A DNA stretch of 64,000 nucleotides from Gymnopus androsaceus JB14 (taxonomy: Eukaryota > Basidiomycota > Agaricomycetes > Agaricales > Omphalotaceae), in contig ML769390.1 in the NCBI GenBank assembly GCA_009733575.1, positions 124,001 through 188,000 on the forward strand. The letters are read 5' to 3'. Both the position numbers and the translations under genes were made by a program. Shown here in pieces: positions 50,179 through 62,832 of this stretch. The notes under the pieces are model-generated. The model was given only the letters and a program-made list of their open reading frames with translations. It made no database searches and was not told the DNA's origin. Each line of letters opens with the position of its first letter. Position 1 is the first letter of the stretch.

Positions 50179-50859
50179 TAGTTATCGTTCTAAAACGCGA
50201 AACAACGATATCTCACAGTAAAGAGTAGTCACTGTAGTGATGGATAGAGATCAACGTATGACACGTGGATTCGGCCGCGTCGCGCTTCGGAACTCCCACG
50301 GGCGCGTCGTGCGCGTTCTTTCCGCGCACGCAACGCGTAATTGATTGGTTTTCAGTATTGTTTAACAGTGATAGAAACATGAGCTGATTGACAAAGTACT
50401 TATTTCCATCCCATTCAGTGATGAATACTCTAAATCTGCCCTCAAGACATTCGGCTACTAGTAGTGCTAGTACCCACTAGCTCGTTCCGTGGATGCTCCA
50501 CAGTCACACTCAAACAAGCAGCGACACGATCGGGAGAGCCCATAGAGATAAAAGTCAGCATATATGAGTACAGGAATGACGGCCGTAGAAGAAGTAGACG
50601 GTAAGATTCAGGCCTCCTTCACGGAGTGTATTCGTCAGAGCGTCGAGGCATATGGAGTATAGCGTTGACTGTACAGGAAGTGAATTGGTATCGTATTGAG
50701 GTATGGAGCTTCGGCTATGCTGTACAGCTACAGTCCGAGTTTATGAATGAATTCCAATGCAAGTAGGTCCACAGAAAGGCAAAGAGAGTATGAGGTATGC
50801 GTCAAAGCGAAGGGTACAACTTGATCAAGAGCAAGCAGATAGAACTTCGATATGGGATC
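50179..50859. promoter_or_regulatory. Intergenic with GC-rich hairpin and MCB box
   Basis: Inverted repeat CGTGCGCG (50308-50315) and CGCGCACG (50323-50330) with a 7 nt loop, followed by ACGCGT at 50333-50338. These lie upstream of the minus-strand gene starting at 50178. The remainder (50400-50859) shows no gene. Confidence 0.4.
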
Positions 50860-51683
50860 CTAAAGTTCTTTCTTGGGATATATGAAGTCAATGACCTTCT
50901 GCGTTTCTACATGCACATCGGATTAGCATACACATCGTGATATAATTCAACAACGCACCCAATACAGCTTCTTTCGCTTTGCCCATCCCTTTAATCAGAC
51001 TAGCTTCACTTTCCACGCCCGCATTCACGCTCGCTGAAGTGAGATGCTTCGATAGTTTCTGAAACATGATCAGTTTCGCGTGAATGAATACGTGCAAGTG
51101 CTTTCAACGAACATGTAGCTTGCGTTGCTCTTCGTGAATGGCTGACCACAAAGCTCGGATACAGTCATCTTCTGCAGCGTAATTGATCGTAAAGGCTTGA
51201 AGGAGTTCCTCTCTATTGAGCCCAAATGTCACATCCTGACGCGTCAAGAGAATGGAATGTGGACTACTCACACAGATTGGGCTGTTGTTTGCAGGGTTTC
51301 CGTGCAGCCATCGGTCTAAATTCGCGTCTGAGAAGAAGGATAATCGTGAATGAAATGCATGTACGTGCCTCCTTCGATACGAATTTCCTCCCAGACACTA
51401 GGAATTTCTTTTGCTGTTCCTTTTTCTTCTTGTCCCTCGATGCTGATCTCCGAGAATTAGCTCGAGCGTTTATCGGAAGACCTGTGATTTACCTATATAC
51501 TTTTCCGCTACCGCAAGTTCGATGCTGATCAGACGGATTGATTAGTTTATACGCGATCCAAAATCGGATTTACTGAAAAACGTACGCGGTATCGTCACTT
51601 CCATTGCTTGCTTGAGACGCTTGCATAAACGAGAAATTATCATCCAAGTCGAATCCAACTGATTTTCCATTTCCTCGAGGCAT
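50860..51683 (-). CDS. Unrecognised small protein with several introns
   Basis: Starts MPRGNGKSVGFDLDDNFSFM at 51683. Exon blocks follow: basic RDKKKKEQQKKFLVSGRKF; DANLDRWLHGNPANNSPIC; DVTFGLNREELLQAFTINYA; ALWSAIHEEQRKLH; KLSKHLTSASVNAGVESEAS. The end is VIDFIYPKKEL at TAG 50860. Introns have good GT...AG ends (GTGAGT at about 51272). Length is about 150-170 residues. No recognised domain. The lysine-rich stretch may be a nuclear signal. Real by exon quality; function unknown. Confidence 0.62.
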
Positions 51684-52020
51684 GATTGAGAGTAGAAAAG
51701 ACGCGTTTTTACAACTAGTTGGCGAGATTCTAGTAGTATAATATTGGAAGAGTTGGCGCTCAATGAGCCAAAAAGCTTGCACCGCCACTCCGACCAAGCT
51801 CATGATCGTGTGCCAGTGATTCGATCATCCTTTTATCACTGTCAAACTGCTTGATGGTCTACCGCAATCGCTTCAGCAGCTGTAGCCTAGCCCTAGTTCA
51901 ATCAAGGATCGAGGCTCAATGTAAGTGAGGAATGCAGTTAATCCGCGTCGAGTTGCGTCCTATTATTGGCCCCCACTTTTCCATGGTCCCTGGCCCGCCC
52001 CCTCGCATCGAGAAGCATCC
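51684..52020. other. Intergenic, no gene seen
   Basis: Promoter side of the small minus-strand gene. The ORFs are short and unsupported. The MITE starts immediately after. Confidence 0.4.
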
Positions 52021-52196
52021 ATCAGCAAAACCTGTATTTTCGCTGGAGTCTCCAGAGATCTCTGGAGCTTGACAGCTGTCAAAAAAACTGTCAATTCTCT
52101 CCAGAGGTCTCCAGAGGTCTCTGGAATAGGGTACCTTGCTCCCGAGATGTCCCAAATGAATGGGTTTCCTCCAGCGAAAATACAGGTTTTGCTGAT
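52021..52196. mobile_element. Foldback MITE, 176 bp with perfect 28 bp terminal inverted repeats
   Basis: The left end at 52021-52048 (begins ATCAGCAAAACCTGTATTTT) and the right end at 52169-52196 are exact reverse complements over 28 bp. The interior is palindromic too: a 16 bp perfect palindrome at 52051-52066 (TCCAGAGATCTCTGGA), a 14 bp one at 52069-52082 (TTGACAGCTGTCAA), and a tandem ccagaggtct pair at 52101-52120. There is no coding capacity. No clear target-site duplication outside the ends; if the ends are CAGC...GCTG, the flanking dinucleotide is AT on both sides. It would be mobilised in trans by a DNA transposase. The perfect ends suggest recent insertion. Confidence 0.88.
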
Positions 52197-52791
52197 CGCG
52201 GATTATTGAATTCCAATTTTAATCCTGATGCTGGCTTCGACACTGCTGGACCTATGGTAAGCACATACTATGCACAACGCTATTCGTCGCGCGAAGAACA
52301 TCGTGGATCTATGCATTGTGGACCAACTTGGAAAGCGGCTCTCGTTGCGCATTTATTGAATTCTCAATGGCTTGAATCCACTTTGTGTTGAGCCATAAAT
52401 ACACAAGTCGCGGCCGCGGAACGAGTTACGATCAGGCAAGATTAACAACTGTAACAGGGGATGCGGAGTCTCCTCCTCCCCGCACAACACGATCATGAAA
52501 AACTATACGGGGAAAGTCGGAATGGACGGATGAAGTGGATAGTAGTGCCGGTGATTCTTCAAGAATTAGTGTCCAAGTGCAGTAAGTAAGTGGTTATTGG
52601 TTACCGTATAATGGGTATTATGTGCTGAAAACAGCTGCTAGTACAATGAAAGCTATTTCTGTTGCGCTTTGACTGGGAGGAGGTATTTGGAACAAGTACT
52701 GGTGCTCGTATGCCAGGATCGTCGCCACTAGTTAAAGAACGGACAGCAATAATACACATTCTAGAATGTCAATGCAATTCGACTAGCTACA
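52197..52791. other. Intergenic, no gene seen
   Basis: 3' flank of the acetyltransferase gene. No supported ORF, RNA or repeat. Confidence 0.4.
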
Positions 52792-53413
52792 CTATGCAGT
52801 TACTCGTCCAACTAGGATATATGCGTCTCTGCTCCCAAACAACTTCTTGCTTTCGACCGTGGACTGCAATGCAGCGTAACCGGGGTATATGTTCTTCGCC
52901 ACGTACGGTGCGCCCGCGGGGTCCCACGCAGGCGAAAACGGCTTCATCCCGAGCTGCTCGTAGAAGGCTCTGGCAGGAGAATTCGAGGTACAAACATGCG
53001 TGTATACGGGAGGCACTGGAACTGATGGGTCTTTGTGTAGAGAGGTGATGACCTGCCCCACGAGACGCTTTGCGAGACCCTGGTGTTGGTACTCTGGCAA
53101 CACCCCAAGGGTGAGAAGTTGAATATGAGGCTCCAGAGACCCGGTTCACGCTATTTCTCTTGTGAAGGGAAGCAGAGACCCATGCAACTGGTTTATTAGT
53201 GGACGGATCCAGTGCAATCAGGCAGGAATATGAGTCCTGAATGAGCAGATGCAGGAAAAAGGATGAAGGGTAGCTGACTGGCAGCAATGTCGCCTAGAGG
53301 ATGTTTAGGGTCGAGAAACGAAGAGATTGTAGTATGATACTATTACTTACGTGCAATTTCTTGATGTTATCAACATCTGCAGAAACAAGGGGGCGAACGA
53401 TAAAGTCAGACAT
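52792..53413 (-). CDS. GNAT-family N-acetyltransferase, with apparent frame break
   Basis: Starts MSDFIVRPLVSADVDNIKKL at 53413. The first half is ATLLPVSYPSSFFLHLLIQD and STNKPVAWVSASLHKRN. The second half is HIQLLTLGVLPEYQHQGLAK with the acetyl-CoA loop YQHQGLAKRL, then TSNSPARAFYEQLGMKPFSP, ending RDAYILVGRVTA at TAG 52792. The two halves are in different frames around 53105-53150, with no credible intron between. Either an indel or a disabled gene. The layout (N-terminal helix pair, motif A, motif B) recalls NAA50-type N-terminal acetyltransferases; substrate not determined. It is head-to-head with PCK1 (493 bp). Confidence 0.72.
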
Positions 53414-53806
53414 GGCTACTCTGAAAAATTCTAGACGACAGATGCACTTTTTATAATTGTTTCGTCTGAACGTAACTACTTAACGCCATTTCAAACTTGT
53501 TCTTTAGGAGCTAGGGAGGCGTTTCCTCGGCCACGGACTGGCCACGGAGTACGGAAGGCCGCCTACCGAAGTGAATATCTCAGACATGTGATTCTGACTG
53601 CGATGTGAGGATTCCATCCTGATGGAGATGGCAAGCTACTCTAACGACGACGTCCAGCGTGAGCCAGTGGATGGGCATCGTTGCCCAAGCTGGACACTGA
53701 ATTTCGACGCTGTAAGGACAGTACAAACTGACAGGGGAGGAAAAAGGCCATTCCGAACAAGCAGTGTTGTCGGGACAATCCGGGGAATGCGTTTCAAGCG
53801 GGGCAT

Positions 53807-53813
53807 TATAAAT
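53807..53813 (+). promoter_or_regulatory. TATA box of PCK1
   Basis: TATAAAT at 53807-53813, 94-100 bp upstream of the PCK1 ATG. A TATA promoter suits a strongly regulated gluconeogenic gene. The rest of 53414-53906 is the shared upstream region with the acetyltransferase gene. Confidence 0.6.
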
Positions 53814-53906
53814 TCAGCTTGCTTTCTCCGTCACGTCACTTCACCCCGCACTAGTGTTCCGCGCACGACTCTATTCAGACGCTCTTACTATACATCCACC
53901 ATAACA

Positions 53907-55929
53907 ATGCCGATTCTAGCAACCCCTCACATCACCCCACACATTCTGCACAAGAATTATGCCCAGTCCTCCGATGCTGAGCTCTACTCTAATCGTTGGT
54001 TTTTCATCGATTTTCTTTGCGATTTTAATCTGATTACATCCTCATAGTCATCGGGAAGGAACTCGAGTTCTTCTCGCAAGCCGGTTTCGATATGGACAAG
54101 ATCTATTTGAAGCGTAATGCTCCTGTAGCACAACTATACGAGGACGCCATCCGCAATGAGGGAGCTATTCTTTCTTCCTCAGGTGCTCTCATCAACTTTT
54201 CCGGCAAGAAAACCGGTAGAAGTCCCAAGGACAAGCGTATCGTCTATGAGGATACCTCCAAAGACGACATCTGGTGGGGCTCCGTTAACATCAAATTGGA
54301 CGAACGTATGTCTTGTGATCTTTCTTTTGGCCCTGCTCTAATGCACACTAGACACCTTTGAAATCAATCGTGAGCGTGCCATCGATTATCTCAACACTCG
54401 AGACAATGTCTACGTTTTCGATGGCTTTGCTGGCGTATGTTACATTTCCCAGCTCCATAGCCCCGCATACAACTAATCGCCCCTATCTCAATCCAGTGGG
54501 ATCCGAAGTACAGAATCAAAGTCCGTGTTATCTGTGCGAGAGCCTACCATGCTCTCTTCATGGTACGTCACTTTCTTGTTTATCCACATTTTTCCCACTA
54601 AGTTACAACCATAGAATAACATGCTCATCCGACCAACGGACGAGGAGCTTGCTAACTTTGGCGAGCCTGACTTTACAATCTACAACGCTGGCCAGTTCCC
54701 TGCTAACCGTTTCACCAACGGTATGTCCTCGACAACTTCCGTCGAGGTCAACTTTAAGCGAATGGAGATGGTTATTCTTGGAACCGAGTATGCTGGAGAA
54801 ATGAAGAAGGGTGTTTTCAGTGTCATGGTATGCTATTGGTTTCCACTTGAGAACAATATTCTAAGTATACTTTTTTCTAGCACTATCTCCAACCCGTCAA
54901 ATTTGGGCAACTTTCTCTCCATTCTTCCGCAAACGTCGGCATCAAGGATAACGATGTAACCCTCTTCTTTGGTCTTTCCGGGACTGGAAAGACTACTCTC
55001 TCCGCGGATCCTAACCGCTTGCTGATTGGTGACGATGAGCACGTCTGGTCTGATACTGGTGTCTTCAACATTGAGGGTGGTTGCTACGCAAAGTGCATCA
55101 ACCTCTCAGCGGAGAAGGAGCCCGAGATTTTCAACGCCATCCGCTTCGGTTCCATCCTCGAGAACGTCGTTTACAACCCTCTTAACCGCAAACCCGACTA
55201 CGACGATGTCTCGATTACCGAGAACACCCGATGTGCCTATCCCATCGAGTTCATTCCAAATGCCAAGATTCCATGCTTGGTCGACCGTCAGCCCAGTAAT
55301 ATTATCATGTTGACTTGTGATGCTTTTGGTGTCCTACCACCCGTATCAAAACTCACCCCCGAGCAGGCCAGCTACCACTTTTTGGCAGGCTACACCTCGA
55401 AAACTCCTGGAACCGAAGACGGTGTCCTCGAGCCCATTCCTACCTTCTCCACCTGCTACAGCGCACCCTTTATCGTCCTCCACGTATGTTTTTTTTTCCA
55501 AGTTATCATTATTGTTACTGATTCTTGTCCTTCCAGCCATCTCGTTATGCTACCATGCTCGCAGAACGTATGTCCAAGCACAACGTCGACTGCTGGCTGA
55601 TCAACACTGGCTGGACTGGCGGCAAGTACGGTGTCGGCAAGCGTTGCCCTCTCAAATACACCCGAAAGATCATCGACGCCGTGCACGACGGTTCCCTCGC
55701 TAAATCCCTCGCGGGAGGCAAGCACGAGAGCTTTGGTACCTTCAACCTCACCATCCCCACTGAGATTGAGGGCGTTCCTCGAGAATTGCTCAACCCCTCG
55801 ATTGCTTGGCCAGACAAGGAGGCTTTCAACCGGGAAGTCAAGAAGTTGGCAGGCATGTTCGTGAGAGCATTCAAACTCTACGAAACCGATGTCGATGCGA
55901 AGGTGGTGAAGGCTGGACCCGTTGCATAA
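53907..55929 (+). CDS. PCK1: Phosphoenolpyruvate carboxykinase (ATP)
   Basis: Starts [20 protein letters not shown] at 53907. Exon 1 is 53907-53994. Family blocks are [40 protein letters not shown] and the P-loop [20 protein letters not shown]. Next come the metal/kinase-2 site [40 protein letters not shown], and [20 protein letters not shown]. It ends VVKAGPVA at TAA 55927-55929. The enzyme turns oxaloacetate plus ATP into phosphoenolpyruvate, the committing step of gluconeogenesis in the cytosol, and is normally glucose-repressed. Length (about 545 residues) and motifs are complete. Codon choice is biased toward C-ending codons, as expected for a highly expressed gene. Confidence 0.97.
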
Positions 55930-56423
55930 GGTGTAAGCTGCAGGTTGTTGTTTTAGTTTTCGGACAAGCAGTGTATGTATAGCTATAAACCTAATATGTG
56001 TAGGTGTAGAAGTAAAACTAGCCCAAACATACAGTGCAATATAATCTGTACATACTCTACATCGGTAGACATTTCGATTGAGACACAGCATGACGAAGAC
56101 AACCTTCACTGGCAGCCTGAGCGGCTGAACGCCAAAAGTGGTAATCTCATGATTGATAGGTTATCGAAAAATATTTAATCAAGGTCTGATCAAGGTACAC
56201 ATTTTACACATTTCGTTCACTTAAGAAGGTTCAATGGCTGGTTTTGGTTTTGGTTTCTTCTCTCTCGGAGTCGTTGCAGCTTGATGACGGTGTCGGAATG
56301 AGGTCATGCAATGGCTCGGCAGCGCACTGCCACGCCGAGCAACCTCCGTTGAACCGTTCGGCTTCCGCCAAGCGTCATTCCGGAATCCTTAAAACAGCTT
56401 GAGCTTGTATTTTCCTCTCTTGA
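55930..56423. other. Intergenic: PCK1 3' flank and MAM3 upstream region
   Basis: No gene seen. It contains a nested palindrome at 56314-56340 (described separately), about 84-110 bp upstream of the MAM3 ATG. Confidence 0.5.
56314..56340. promoter_or_regulatory. Nested inverted repeat upstream of MAM3
   Basis: GCTCGGC (56314-56320) and GCCGAGC (56334-56340) are perfect inverted arms. Within them GGCAG (56318-56322) and CTGCC (56327-56331) form a second inverted pair. It could bind a dimeric factor. Function inferred. Confidence 0.4.
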
Positions 56424-59308
56424 ATGGCACCTACCCGAATATCTGGAGGAAATATCAATTCATCCCGTCTTGTTTATGCTCTCTACTCTCTACTCTCAGC
56501 AGGTCTCTCTCACTTTCGCGGCGCAACTACCGGTCAGGATGGTCATCGTTTGGCTAAACGAGCAGGTAGTGCTGAGAAGATAGTATTCCCCATCCTAATC
56601 CCCGTCTTGGTACTTCTCTCTGGCTTGTTCGCAGGCTTAACTCTTGGTGCGTACAGTGCTATTCCCTAACTGCACTGACGCTAACAACGCTATGAATTCA
56701 GGTTATATGGTAGGAATTTTGCTTTAAGGGTGTCCCTCGCACTCACAGCTTGCTGTATCCAGTCTCTGGACCAAACTCAGCTCAATGTGTTATGTGGTAC
56801 GTATATCTTGTATTGGGAGTCTCCCTAATCACTTACCAAGTCTTGTATTCAGTCAGCGGAACACCGTATGCTTTCCTCGCACTTCAAAAACTTCGTCCCA
56901 ACCCCTGATTTTCACCTTGCAGAGACCAGAAAAAGTATGCTGAAAAAATCAAACCGTTGCGTTCAAATGGCCATCTTTTGCTCGTTACGCTTCTTCTCGC
57001 AAACATGATTGTCAACGAAACCCTGCCGGTTATTTCTGACCCTGTTCTTGGTGGAGGAGTTGAGTCTGTGGTCGTATCGACGGTATTGATTGTCATGTAA
57101 GCACCTTTGAAGCTTCTAAACCTTCCGTCATTCTCATACGTCACTCTCGTATCCAGATTTAGTGAAATCATCCCCCAAGTATATTTTTTGGTCCCATCTC
57201 GAAAGCTTGACGCTCATCTTTCATCTAGTCGCTGTTTACTCGTTATGGACTCTATCTTGGTGCAGCCTGGGCTGGGCCTACCCGCTGCTTGATCTATGCT
57301 CTGGTGTGTATTTGCTACAGCTTCGTCTCTCAATCCCAGACTTACAATACTTGACAGGGAATTGTCTCCTGGCCTACAGCTAAACTGTTGGACTGGATCG
57401 TAGGAGCGAACCATGGAATCATTTATCGCAGAGTTGGTGCGTACAGCAAGCCGACAGCCAGCCGATAACCCTTATTTACTTTGTGCGTTTAGAACTGAAG
57501 GAGTTAATCATGATGCACGCCTCTTCCTCTCCTCACGGAGGCGACCTGAATTCGGACACGGCGGCCATCATAGGAGCTACTCTTGATCTGCAAGAAAAAG
57601 TCGTCGCTCAGGTATGGACTATTGTCTAAAGAAGCAGCCCCCATCGCTCACCAGTTTCCTCAGGCAATGACGCCGCTCTCAGAGGTATTCATGCTTCACA
57701 TAGATGCTAAATTGGATTTTGCGTTGCTGCACAAGATCGTTGAATCTGGCCACTCGCGTAATTTTTTCCTTTAATCCATAATTTCTGAAAACTCATATGG
57801 GCTTGCTACCAGGGATACCTGTTTACGAAGAAGTTGAAGTACCGGTCGCTGCGAAATTGGCCTCTGGCAACTCGAAACGGGAGATCAAGATTATTGGCAT
57901 TTTGCTAGTGAAGCAATGCGTTCTCCTTGATCCCAAGGGTAAATTAACCGTTTGCACCCAGTGTTTCGTGTGTCGCTGACATGCTTGTACAGACGCCACG
58001 CCGGTTCGCAGCCTACGTTTGAACAAGGTCCCATGCATTCCCCAAAACGAGACGCTCCTCGGAATCCTTGATAAGTTTCAAGAAGGACGCTCTCACATTG
58101 CCATTGTCAGTCGGTTCAGTGTCGAAAAAGCAAAGAGCGTCAAGAAAGCGGTCAAACAGACCCTTACGCAAAGATTGAAGGAGCATGTTGGGATTGATGA
58201 TAGCGACAGTAGTAGCGATAGCAGCAGTAGTGAGGATGAGACAGAGGGATCGAGCTCTGGCAAGCGACGTAGCTTCAAAAAGCGATTCAGACGCGGGCGC
58301 AGTAAGGGAGAGGAGGCTGATAAGGATGCAACGTTGAGAGGGGATGCTCCATCGCAGTCGGGAGACGGGGAGGGAGAACAAGTGGAGATGAATAAATTCG
58401 AAACGGGCCCTGGAGCATTTGGTATTAGCAATCTCGAGGCGAACATGCCAGCTGACGCTGTATTGACTAAAGACGGTGCTATGGAGGTGCGGATTTTACC
58501 TCTTTCTAGCACCTGACTATATCTGACTGGGACCTGCAGTTTTTACAAGGGTTTGGAGACCCTAGTATCATGCCATTGGGCATTATCACTCTTGAAGACG
58601 TTCTCGAGGGTGAGTTCTTTCTCCCTAGTCTCTTTCAGACCCTCATGAATTCTTTCAGAACTCATCGGCGAAGAGATTTATGATGAGTTCGATTATGAAG
58701 GTGCTCACGGAGAACCCTTACCGGTGCACAGTAGTACCCCTGCGCCTATTGCTGCACCCCAACCTCAGCACCCTCATACTGGAGTTATGCTCGCCCCGCT
58801 CGCTAACGTTCGAAATCTCAGCTTCTTCCGTTCTCGCAGCGCCCCGCCTACCAAGCGTGCTATACGCGGAGCTCCAGTCGAAAAGGACGAAGTACCTGCC
58901 GATGCCAATAACCACAATGAGCCCTCTCTTGCTATTATTGTAAGCGACACTGACGAAACTCCAACTCCGAAGGCCAAATTCGACAACCCCGCGACGCCCC
59001 CTGCACCCGAAAACACAAGTCCAGCCGCCCTAGAAGCCATGCTACTAGATCGCAAACGCCGTAAAAACCAAGGTGCCCAGGGTACGGAGAGTAGCAGTAA
59101 ACCGGTTGGCGCTGTCGCTGGTGCTGCTGTGCGTCCTCGTCCGAAAGGCAAATTCAAAAGCGGACCATTGAAGAAGAGTAGCCTCAACACGACGCTGGAG
59201 CCGCTCAACTCTACTACCACGAATTCAGAGACTGCGATATCAGAATCTCCGACTGCTACTACGATAAAAATACCCGATGGCCAGCAGGAGCATGAACAAG
59301 GCTTATAA
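56424..59308 (+). CDS. MAM3: CNNM/Mam3-family membrane protein (DUF21 plus CBS pair)
   Basis: Starts MAPTRISGGNINSSRLVYAL at 56424. TM region: IVFPILIPVLVLLSGLFAGL, then LGYMSLDQTQLNVLCVSGTP, GHLLLVTLLLANMIVNETLP and SLFTRYGLYLGAAWAGPTRC. The CBS-pair region includes AMTPLSEVFMLHIDAKLDFA and FGDPSIMPLGIITLEDVLEE-LIGEEIYDEFD. A roughly 130-residue basic/Ser insert (58130-58480) lies inside it. The C-terminus is long and disordered. Yeast Mam3 is vacuolar and affects metal (Mn, Mg) handling. Exons 2-4 are tiny: 56702-56709 (8 nt), 56763-56796 (34 nt) and 56853-56865 (13 nt). A decayed copy of part of this gene lies at 60620-60760. Confidence 0.92.
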
Positions 59309-59636
59309 TCGTCCTCGATTTAGAGCTAGGTGCTCATGTACAAACTGTATATACACTACTTACTGTATCTCGATAGCTACTGTACTACAATAATACCAAG
59401 TCAACTTGACTAGCTTCACTGCTCAATAGAGACGACTTTCATTCCTTATTCAATATGCTTGCAATGAGTATAAAACGACGCCATAAACTTGGCCATACTA
59501 TAAATCATATCATAATATGCATACACTTGTTCTACATACACATGATACAGGTACAAAACGAATAATGATAGACCGACAAATAACCTAAGCAAAGGGAAAC
59601 ATAAGCACGGTACCGATAGTATCGAGTCAAAATGAC
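59309..59636. other. Convergent 3' flanks of MAM3 and histone H4
   Basis: AT-rich, no ORF of note. Likely 3' UTRs and poly(A) signals. Confidence 0.45.
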
Positions 59637-61194
<1,558 letters not shown>

Positions 61195-61545
61195 TTATGG
61201 CTGTTCAATAATGTTCTGTGATTGATACCAAGCTATATTGGCTTTGGCTTTTGGCGTTAACGGTGAGCAACTGTCTCCGACAGTGTATGTATGCTTGTTC
61301 TTCACAATAGAATTCAGGCTGACAGAGAATTCGGTTTTCGTTCCACTGGTCAGAGCCTTGAACAACACCCGGAAGAGATCCGATAAATTCTCTCCGTCGC
61401 TCTCCGTCGGTAACACCTGATCATCCCAAGATGCCATCCTAGCTCCCAAGGATGGTCCCGGACCTAATAAGCTAATACCCAAGCTAGTAAATGTATGGGA
61501 CGATTTCGTTCTTGGCCAAAAAATAAATGGATTTTGAAGAGACAT
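61195..61545 (-). CDS. Unsupported 116-residue ORF
   Basis: MSLQNPFIFWPRTKSSHTFT to QSQNIIEQP. No recognised family, no splice context and no strong codon signal. It may be a relic of a larger gene or chance. Listed because it is the only ORF of size in this gap. Confidence 0.2.
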   Translation of the reverse strand: MSLQNPFIFWPRTKSSHTFTSLGISLLGPGPSLGARMASWDDQVLPTESDGENLSDLFRVLFKALTSGTKTEFSVSLNSIVKNKHTYTVGDSCSPLTPKAKANIAWYQSQNIIEQP

Positions 61546-61802
61546 TATTTTAAGAGTTCAAGCGGTTTTGAACCTTCGCGAGTTGTCATGTAAAGCACGG
61601 TATAAGACACCAGATTCACCCCAGATGTCTGAATTAACTTGGGATTGAGTTAATTGAGGGATTGAAATTTTGAAATGGTCTAATGATGACATGACATCAC
61701 GTACGATGACTGCGCGCGTCATTTCGCAGTCAGTCCGAGTACAAAAGCACCTTGCCTCGCCTCTAGTTTTCTCTTCATTACCCCCATCATTAAACCTTAA
61801 GA

Positions 61803-62832
61803 ATGGCTGACTCTTGGACGGACGGTATCCTTCTCAAGGCAAGTCATCCCTTATACTACACCTTTCTCTCCTCACTAACCTGTGTCAATAGGTTGTAAAC
61901 GTTATTGTCTACATCCTGTTCTTAGGTATGAGATTATCTCTGTACAAAATGAAGTTTACTTAGGTCGGATGAAGGTTCCAACATTTATTCTGTTGCGGCT
62001 CCTGGTGATCTGTACTTCACTGGAAAGCCAACCTACATCACCCCAGCACCTTGGGCATTTTTGATTTGGTTGGTGGTGTTTCCTATACACAGTCCGCAAT
62101 GCTAAACATTCCATAGGACCGTAATTCATATTCTTCTCCTGGGAACCATTATCTACCAGTTCTTCCCTACTGGCAAAAGAGTCATTGTTGACGGTATCTC
62201 GTGGCGCTTCCCGCTCCTCGGTGTCCTAAATGCCATCTATGTCAACTTGTGGGCCCACCACAGCTATATTGCCGCTTTCATCTTCGCTCTCTTCGTCTCG
62301 TCTGCCGTAACTCACATTTACTACGTTGTGAAGAAGCATCATCTCGTTGAGTCCGTCGCTGATGAGCTTTTCATTCACCTCCCCTTCTCTCTCTACCACG
62401 GATGGACTACCGTACTGGTCATTCTTACCGCTTTCGAGGCTTTCGGTGTGAATGCCTTCAAAGAGCACGCCGGGGTCTGGACCAAGGTCTTAGTATTCTT
62501 GGCTCTGTACGTTCCCTTCCTTCTAATTCTCGAAACTTTTTGTTCTAAATCCGCTTTCTATTAGATTCTTCCTCGAAGCTACTGCTGCTACCTATGCCTT
62601 CTCCACGCCCGAAGGTGATCTCCCGGCTGCCATCGCCATTTCCTACTCTCTCTTCGCCGTGTTTGCCGAGCAACGCTCATCTGCCTTCATTCACTGGTCC
62701 GCACTCGCCTTTGCTATCCTCTCCCTTGTTTGGGTACTCAAGGGAGCTTATGGCCTCTACGTCCGCTCCTCGGGAGGCAGTGGAATCCGCCTCGAGGATC
62801 CCGAGCGTGCCCCCTTGGTCGGCGGTAACTAA
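61803..62832 (+). CDS. Polytopic membrane protein, TspO/MBR-like fungal family
   Basis: Starts [12 protein letters not shown], then an apparent GC-AG intron (61839-61891, GCAAGT donor), then [20 protein letters not shown]. The family-like block [20 protein letters not shown] (PAPWAFxIW) precedes about seven further membrane helices ([72 protein letters not shown]). It ends [13 protein letters not shown] at TAA 62830-62832. The PxPWxFxxW signature resembles tryptophan-rich sensory/TspO proteins; function in fungi is not established. About 270 residues. The promoter side (61740-61800) has a pyrimidine-rich run typical of well-expressed genes. Confidence 0.78.

Noticed and set aside
51925..52391. 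Plus-strand ORFs across the MITE
   Set aside because: They run through the inverted-repeat element and show no family signal; the repeat structure explains the open frames.
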